Shown: positions 39,991 to 43,317 of the stretch, piece by piece
How positions within the stretch are numbered: the first letter of the stretch is position 1
Layout: each line of letters starts with the position of its first letter
NCBI GenBank assembly: GCA_027717595.1
Contig: JALLOF010000015.1
Coordinates: forward strand, 1-43,317
DNA from: Nitrospinae bacterium AH_259_B05_G02_I21
GTDB lineage: Bacteria; JADFOP01
Reading direction: 5' to 3'
Length of the DNA: 43,317 nt
Notes under the pieces: generated by a model
Database searches by the model: none
What the model was told of the DNA's origin: nothing
What the model saw: only the letters and a program-made list of their open reading frames with translations
Position numbers and translations under genes: made by a program

Positions 39991-42420
39991 CTAGTACCAG
40001 GACCACAGTTCGACCCTAACGGTCCGGGCTATCCTTCGCGTGAGGATTTCACCGAATCGTCGCTCGCCCGCGACGATTTTAGCATTTCCGCTCATCCCGG
40101 GACGCAGCAGGAGGTCCGGATTGGCGATCTCGCTCCTGACGGTGACGACTTTCTGAATCTCTCCCTCTGTGGCTATCGGGGCGATATCCGTCACGCGGCC
40201 ATGAAAGGTGTGTCCGGGGTAGGAGCGGGCTTTCAAGACGATCGGTTGCCCAATGGCGATGTCGGCGACCTCTTTTTCGGGGACCTCAATCTCAGCGATA
40301 ACGGAGCTGAAATCGTGGACCTCTAGGATGAGATCCCCCTTCTTGACGAGCTCACCAACTTTCTCTTTGAGCTTCGGGGTTGTGACGACGCCGCCGGAAG
40401 GACTCACGATCCGTGTCAGGCTCTTTTTCGTCTCGTAATGGGCCAGCTCCACCCTGAGGCGGGCGAGTTCGGCCTCTACGACCTCGATCTCCTCTTTGCG
40501 GCTTCCCGCCAGCAGCAACTCCAGCTTCCGATCGGCCTCTTTGAGCCGTTTTTGGGCGAGCGCCAGAGCTGTTTGCAGCGTCATGAGCTGATCGCTCTCA
40601 ATGAGCCCCATCTCTTCCTGCGCCTCCTCCATCTCCTTTTTCCGCAGCTCCAGCGTCTCTTGGGCTTCGAGGTAGTCTTTCTTGGAGACCAGCCCCTCTT
40701 TGAGGAGCTTCTCTTGGAACGAGTAAAGCTCGTTCGCGAATCGGCGTCGGGTGGCCGCCTTGGCGAGCGACACGCGGGCCTTCTTTAAGCGCCTCGTGCG
40801 CATCTGCTCGCCTTCTTCAAGCTCCAGCTTTCTGGAGAAATAGTCCGTCTGGGCCGTGTCAACCTCCTGGCGGGCCACCTTCACCTCTTCGGGTCGGGGC
40901 CCGGAACGCAAGAGCCTCAAGCTGGCCTCCGTCTCGGCCATCCGCTTCTTGGCCGTCTCAATCTCCTCCACATACTCGCGGGCGGAAAGGAGGGCCACGG
41001 GGTCGCCCTCCTCGACCCGGTCGCCTTCCGTAACATAGATTTCCTGGATGATTCCCTCCACCTCGGCCCGCACGTCGGCGTTCTCCCTAGGGGCGACCTG
41101 AAAGGGGCTGGAGATCTTCAGTTCCCACGGCATGAAGAACAGGACGATCCCTATGACCGCCAGGGGCAGGCCCACCGTGATCAGACGTCCTGGCCCCCTC
41201 CTGGCCTCCGTCCCCTCGGGGGCAGGCTGGGGCTCACGTGGTGTGAGCCTCGTTAGAGAACGCCAAAACAGCATCGCCAAGAGAGCGAGGAAGAGGACCA
41301 ACCCCAGCCCCTGAAATCGGCTGATGAGGAAGCCCCCGGCCCAAAAGGCGATGAAGAAGAGAATCAGGAAGGAGTAGGTCCCGGCCAGGGCCCCGTAGAT
41401 TAGGTAAATGCTCCTCTCTCTGCGGCTCAGATCTTTCCGGACCTGAAAATTGCCGCTCGCGAGGGCCTTCAGGTAGCCGAGGGCTTTGGCCCGCAGATTG
41501 GGCACCTCCAGGTAGTCGCTCAAAAGGTAATATCCGTCGAGCCTGATGAGGGGGTTGAAGTTGAAGAAGATATGGGCCCCCAAGGTGACCATGACCACAA
41601 GGGCAAGATAGTGGGGGGCCGTCGAGATGTCGGTCAGGCGCCAGACGACCGCCGCCGCCGCCCAAATCACCATCTCGGAATAGGCGCCCGCGAAGGTCAC
41701 GGCCAGCTTCTTCCGCTTTTCAGGGAAGAGCCAGGCGTCGCTCACATTGCAGTATAAGGCCGGCATGAAGAACAGGAGCATGAAGCCCATCTCCGGGACC
41801 TCTCCACCGTACCGCTTGCAGGTCAGACCGTGGGCGAACTCGTGGGTCAAGGTGACCCCGAGGGCGGTCAGCCAGAGGAGGAGGATGGAGGAGAGGCGCA
41901 GCAGGCGAGGCAGCTCGAGGGCGATCTCCCGCGAATTAACCAGGGTCAGGCCGACGCCGGCGCCGATCAATCCCACCGAGAACCAGAGGAAGGGACGGGT
42001 GAAGAAGGGGCGGGCCAAGGGCTCGAGCCAGGTCAGGAGCCGGTCCGGGTTGATCAGCTTGAAACGGAGGTAGAGGGGGTTTTTCCGGGCGGGCGGCTTC
42101 CCGGTCTGCTCACTGCCTTCGAGGAAGCCGAGGCGGCCTAGCTGATCGACGAATGATTGAAGGGCTTCGGCGGGGAGCTGGTCGCTGCCGTATTCTTGTT
42201 CGAATTTCTCCCGAATCTCTTCTGGTGAATGCTCACCATCGAGGAGACGGATGAGGAAATGCTCGGGTTCTTTGAAGCGGAAGAATCGCCGGGTGAGGGG
42301 ATCTTTGACGACGAAGTACGTAGTCCCTCGATGCTCCTGCCGGCTCAGGATTAGGTCATCACGAACCTTGTGTTCGCTGGCATCCACCTGAATCTCGCTT
42401 TTTGTCTTCCGTCGCGACAA
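39991..42420 (-). CDS. PqqD-like domain + M50 metalloprotease + HlyD adaptor fusion protein
   Basis: 809 aa. Residues about 20-102 resemble a PqqD/RiPP-recognition winged helix (LILSRQEHRGTTYFVVKDP, FRFKEPEHFLIRLLDGEHSP, LGRLGFLEG). Residues about 110-400 are an integral-membrane M50 (site-2-protease-like) domain with HEFAHG (zinc site 193-197), MLLFFMPALYCNVSDAWLFP and FNFNPLIRLDGYY (third ligand D295). Residues about 425-445 form one more TM helix. Residues about 450-809 are HlyD/membrane-fusion: biotinyl-lipoyl-like VEGIIQEIYVTEGDRVEEGD, a long coiled coil, then SPSGGVVTTPKLKEKVGELV and RPGMSGNAKIV. The likely start is TTG 42420 inside a duplicated spacer; no ribosome-binding site is evident and a GTG at residue 12 is possible. 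It is the nearest neighbour of the LEERIAP peptide, its probable client. Confidence 0.85.
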   Translation of the reverse strand: MSRRKTKSEIQVDASEHKVRDDLILSRQEHRGTTYFVVKDPLTRRFFRFKEPEHFLIRLLDGEHSPEEIREKFEQEYGSDQLPAEALQSFVDQLGRLGFLEGSEQTGKPPARKNPLYLRFKLINPDRLLTWLEPLARPFFTRPFLWFSVGLIGAGVGLTLVNSREIALELPRLLRLSSILLLWLTALGVTLTHEFAHGLTCKRYGGEVPEMGFMLLFFMPALYCNVSDAWLFPEKRKKLAVTFAGAYSEMVIWAAAAVVWRLTDISTAPHYLALVVMVTLGAHIFFNFNPLIRLDGYYLLSDYLEVPNLRAKALGYLKALASGNFQVRKDLSRRERSIYLIYGALAGTYSFLILFFIAFWAGGFLISRFQGLGLVLFLALLAMLFWRSLTRLTPREPQPAPEGTEARRGPGRLITVGLPLAVIGIVLFFMPWELKISSPFQVAPRENADVRAEVEGIIQEIYVTEGDRVEEGDPVALLSAREYVEEIETAKKRMAETEASLRLLRSGPRPEEVKVARQEVDTAQTDYFSRKLELEEGEQMRTRRLKKARVSLAKAATRRRFANELYSFQEKLLKEGLVSKKDYLEAQETLELRKKEMEEAQEEMGLIESDQLMTLQTALALAQKRLKEADRKLELLLAGSRKEEIEVVEAELARLRVELAHYETKKSLTRIVSPSGGVVTTPKLKEKVGELVKKGDLILEVHDFSSVIAEIEVPEKEVADIAIGQPIVLKARSYPGHTFHGRVTDIAPIATEGEIQKVVTVRSEIANPDLLLRPGMSGNAKIVAGERRFGEILTRRIARTVRVELWSWY

Positions 42421-42505
42421 AGTGTCAAAGAGTTACGCTCTTAACGAGTGAAGGCCACCGGTCACCCGATGGCCCCCCCGATCAGACAAGAGGTGATGTT
42501 ACCTA
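42387..42505 (-). repeat. direct repeat copy A (119 bp) at the exporter 5' end
   Basis: Near-identical to 42640-42780 once the 22-bp tandem insertion in that copy is removed (119 versus 141 bp). On the minus strand it contains the TAG stop of the eight-codon frame, an imperfect hairpin GGCCACCGG/CCGATGGCC (42453-42474), a small hairpin AAGAG/CTCTT (42428-42442) and the first 11 codons of the exporter gene. It is therefore a peptide-gene-to-exporter spacer. Confidence 0.85.
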
Positions 42506-42529
42506 CTCAATCATCTTCTTGTCGTCCAT
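42503..42529 (-). pseudogene. eight-codon relic of a precursor peptide gene
   Basis: ATG at 42529 reads MDDKKMIE and then TAG. The intact upstream peptide begins MDKKKIEL, and the sequence immediately after both stop codons is the same repeated spacer. The best explanation is a second peptide gene that lost everything between the eighth codon and the stop. A GAGGG ribosome-binding site and a promoter precede it, so it may still be translated, possibly as a coupling or leader peptide for the exporter. Confidence 0.5.
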
Positions 42530-42549
42530 TTTTTCAACCCTCGATTAAA

Positions 42550-42578
42550 AACATATAACAAAGCCTTAATCCTGTCAA
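42550..42578 (-). promoter_or_regulatory. promoter in front of the exporter gene
   Basis: Minus-strand TTGACA (42578-42573), 17-bp spacer, TATGTT (42555-42550). Transcription would start near 42543 and run through the eight-codon frame into the M50/HlyD gene, giving the exporter a promoter of its own. The surrounding sequence (42520-42640) is strongly AT-rich, unlike the genes on each side. Confidence 0.6.
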
Positions 42579-42639
42579 CCCCTGTTTTAATTTTTTTCCA
42601 TTTTTATCACGAATGCTGTTATATGACTTTATATTACTG

Positions 42640-42780
42640 CCTGAATCTCGCTTTTTGTCTTCCGTCGCGACAAAGTATCAAAGAGTTACGCTCTTAACGA
42701 GTGAAGGCCACCGGTCACCCGGTGGCCTCCCCGATCTCACCCGGTGGCCTCCCCGATCAGACAAGCGGTGGTGTTACCTA
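42640..42780 (-). repeat. direct repeat copy B (141 bp) downstream of the peptide gene
   Basis: Copy of 42387-42505. On the minus strand it starts with the peptide gene's TAG stop (42780-42778) and carries a perfect 9-bp hairpin GGCCACCGG/CCGGTGGCC (42706-42727, loop 4). It ends with a TTG-initiated frame at 42673 that repeats exporter codons 1-11 (SRRKTKSEIQ) before running into a stop three codons later. The right boundary inside the exporter reading frame shows this is a tandem duplication of the locus, not a mobile repeat. Confidence 0.85.
42715..42758. repeat. 22-bp perfect tandem duplication
   Basis: TCACCCGGTGGCCTCCCCGATC occurs twice, at 42715-42736 and 42737-42758, on the plus strand. 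It duplicates one arm of the GGCCACCGG hairpin, so two alternative stems become possible in the transcript. Copy A of the spacer has only one unit. Confidence 0.9.
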
Positions 42781-43095
42781 ACCACCATCACACCCCTCTA
42801 CAACGATAATAGGCTCATCTGAAAGGCTAAATTTATCGGGACGGGGCAACCCTGAAAGGTCAGATTTGGGGGTATTAAGATTTGCATTTGCTAAACCATT
42901 ACAGGCCGCATCGGGGACATGACCAACATCTAAGGGGTCCTGATTAACAGCTGCCGGTACGCCGAGATCCTCAAGAAGGAAATCTGGCGGCATAGTAACA
43001 ATGAGAGCGAACGGAGGCGGAGATGCTACCAACCTAGCTGGCGCGATCCGCTCCTCAAGCTCCTCGATCTTCAGCTCGATCTTCTTCTTGTCCAT
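42778..43095 (-). CDS. candidate exported/processed precursor peptide with LEERIAP leader
   Basis: 105 aa, ATG 43095. A highly charged N-terminal helix MDKKKIELKIEELEERIAPA (residues 1-20, LEERIAP at 13-19) is followed by proline-rich and mixed sequence (VASPPPFALIVTMPPDFLLE) without a classical signal peptide. There are two cysteines (C65 and C102), and the end is EPIIVVEGCDGG. From memory, short proteins with an N-terminal K-x-E-x-LEERIAP motif recur in several environmental phyla without known function; I cannot verify numbers here. Its position directly upstream of the PqqD-M50-HlyD protein, sharing a duplicated spacer with it, makes it the likely substrate. The start has no strong ribosome-binding site. 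RiPP-like maturation is a hypothesis. Confidence 0.68.
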   Translation of the reverse strand: MDKKKIELKIEELEERIAPARLVASPPPFALIVTMPPDFLLEDLGVPAAVNQDPLDVGHVPDAACNGLANANLNTPKSDLSGLPRPDKFSLSDEPIIVVEGCDGG

Positions 43096-43115
43096 TACGC
43101 AGAGCCACGAACTTC

Positions 43116-43144
43116 AAAAAAAAACGGCGAGCTAACGCTCCCCG
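43116..43144 (-). terminator. attenuator-like intrinsic terminator before the peptide gene
   Basis: On the minus strand a hairpin with 7 paired positions and one mismatch (43144-43125, loop of four) is followed by nine consecutive T (43124-43116). It sits about 25 nt after the predicted transcription start and about 20 nt before the peptide ATG. In this position it would stop most transcripts unless antitermination or an alternative fold intervenes. Confidence 0.65.
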
Positions 43145-43174
43145 AATTTTGCTCCCAACCTTTCTTCTTGGGGT

Positions 43175-43203
43175 AATATAAACTGCATCGATAACTTTGT
43201 CAA
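43175..43203 (-). promoter_or_regulatory. consensus sigma-70 promoter of the peptide gene
   Basis: Minus-strand TTGACA (43203-43198), exact 17-bp spacer, TATATT (43180-43175). This is the best promoter match in the window. It lies directly after an intrinsic terminator (43207-43262) and directly before the attenuator-like hairpin. Confidence 0.75.
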
Positions 43204-43206
43204 CAT

Positions 43207-43262
43207 AAAAAAATAAAAAATGCTGGGGGGGCAGGAAATTCGGGGTAAACCTACCCCCCAGC
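43207..43262 (-). terminator. intrinsic terminator of an upstream minus-strand transcript
   Basis: Perfect 9-bp stem GCTGGGGGG/CCCCCCAGC (43222-43230 and 43254-43262), 23-base loop, and on the minus strand a T-rich tract of 14 bases (43220-43207, one interruption). It would end transcription entering from beyond the right edge, isolating the peptide promoter. Confidence 0.65.
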
Positions 43263-43264
43263 GT

Positions 43265-43309
43265 GTCCCGCCGGCGGGACTTGCGTTGGCTCTGCTGTTG
43301 GCTCTGCTA
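43265..43309. repeat. palindrome and 12-bp tandem repeat at the window edge
   Basis: GTCCCGCCGGCGGGAC at 43265-43280 is a perfect 16-bp palindrome. TTGGCTCTGCT(G/A) occurs twice in tandem at 43286-43297 and 43298-43309. Nothing coding is recognised here, and the window ends at 43317. Confidence 0.7.
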
Positions 43310-43317
43310 GTATTTAC

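Noticed and set aside
42640-42780. CRISPR-like or mobile direct repeats at the right end
   Set aside because: There are only two copies, one of which includes exporter codons, and the 22-bp tandem units have no spacers; a local tandem duplication explains them.
42613-42822. A 69-aa plus-strand open frame
   Set aside because: It crosses the repeat antisense to the peptide gene end and has no motif, promoter or ribosome-binding site.
43218-43280. A possible small protein read through the GC-rich hairpins at the right edge
   Set aside because: The sequence is fully explained by a terminator stem and a palindrome; the frame has no start context.

Overview
The window comes from a GC-rich, Gram-negative bacterium. 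The evidence is a Wza-type outer-membrane export protein, a Wzc-type chain-length regulator/tyrosine kinase, a GT9 (heptosyltransferase-family) enzyme and an OmpA-like peptidoglycan-binding domain. I cannot fix the phylum from sequence alone. The gene mix would fit lineages such as NC10/Methylomirabilis, Rokubacteria or deltaproteobacterial relatives, but that is a guess. Almost the whole window is one large surface-polysaccharide locus, followed at the right end by a tRNA gene and a small, unusual peptide-export locus.

Layout. (i) 1-6.5 kb is a scarred, mosaic zone: an insertion-element end abutting a beheaded cupin gene, a perosamine-synthase-like aminotransferase, a truncated methyltransferase, AT-richer sugar-modification genes, the frameshifted tail of an M16 peptidase, and a 250-bp element with the same terminal repeats as the left-hand scar. 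(ii) 4.2-14.7 kb (minus strand) carries two GT4 glycosyltransferases, two methyltransferases and a nonulosonic-acid set (SDR, aminotransferase, NeuC-type 2-epimerase, NeuB-type synthase), plus a low-GC ATP-grasp gene. (iii) 14.9-21.2 kb (plus strand) is a tightly packed five-gene operon behind a clear promoter: a GT-B transferase, a Gfo/Idh/MocA oxidoreductase, a second aminotransferase, a NeuA-type CMP-sugar cytidylyltransferase and an M24 peptidase-family protein. (iv) 21.2-39.5 kb (minus strand) is the main exopolysaccharide assembly block. Transcribed from about 39.49 kb, it encodes OmpA-Wza, Wzc, a Wzy/WaaL-like polymerase or ligase, a methyltransferase, GT9, a double GT4 fusion, an exported PHP-domain protein, WbqC, a PIG-L deacetylase, a WecA-like initiating transferase, two SDRs of the GDP-mannose dehydratase/reductase type, a further aminotransferase and a methyltransferase.

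Together these genes describe a Wzx/Wzy-type polymer built on undecaprenyl phosphate. WecA-like chemistry starts it, GT4/GT9/GT-B enzymes extend it, and it is decorated with GDP-6-deoxyhexose or amino-deoxyhexose, a branched C-methyl deoxysugar and a CMP-activated nonulosonate. It is polymerised by the multi-spanning protein and exported through Wzc and OmpA-Wza. No flippase (Wzx) is visible in the window.

Right end (39.7-43.3 kb). A tRNA-Ala(CGC) with its own promoter and terminator separates the polysaccharide locus from what I consider the most novel part. An 809-residue protein joins a PqqD-like (RiPP-recognition-like) domain, an M50 intramembrane metalloprotease with HEFAH, and a HlyD-type periplasmic adaptor. 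Upstream lies a 105-residue peptide with a charged leader ending in LEERIAP. The locus shows a partial tandem duplication: a 119-bp spacer including the first codons of the exporter occurs twice, and one copy of the peptide gene is gutted to eight codons. It also shows two consensus promoters and an intrinsic-terminator hairpin between the distal promoter and the peptide gene. I propose a peptide maturation/export system of a type I do not recognise as described.
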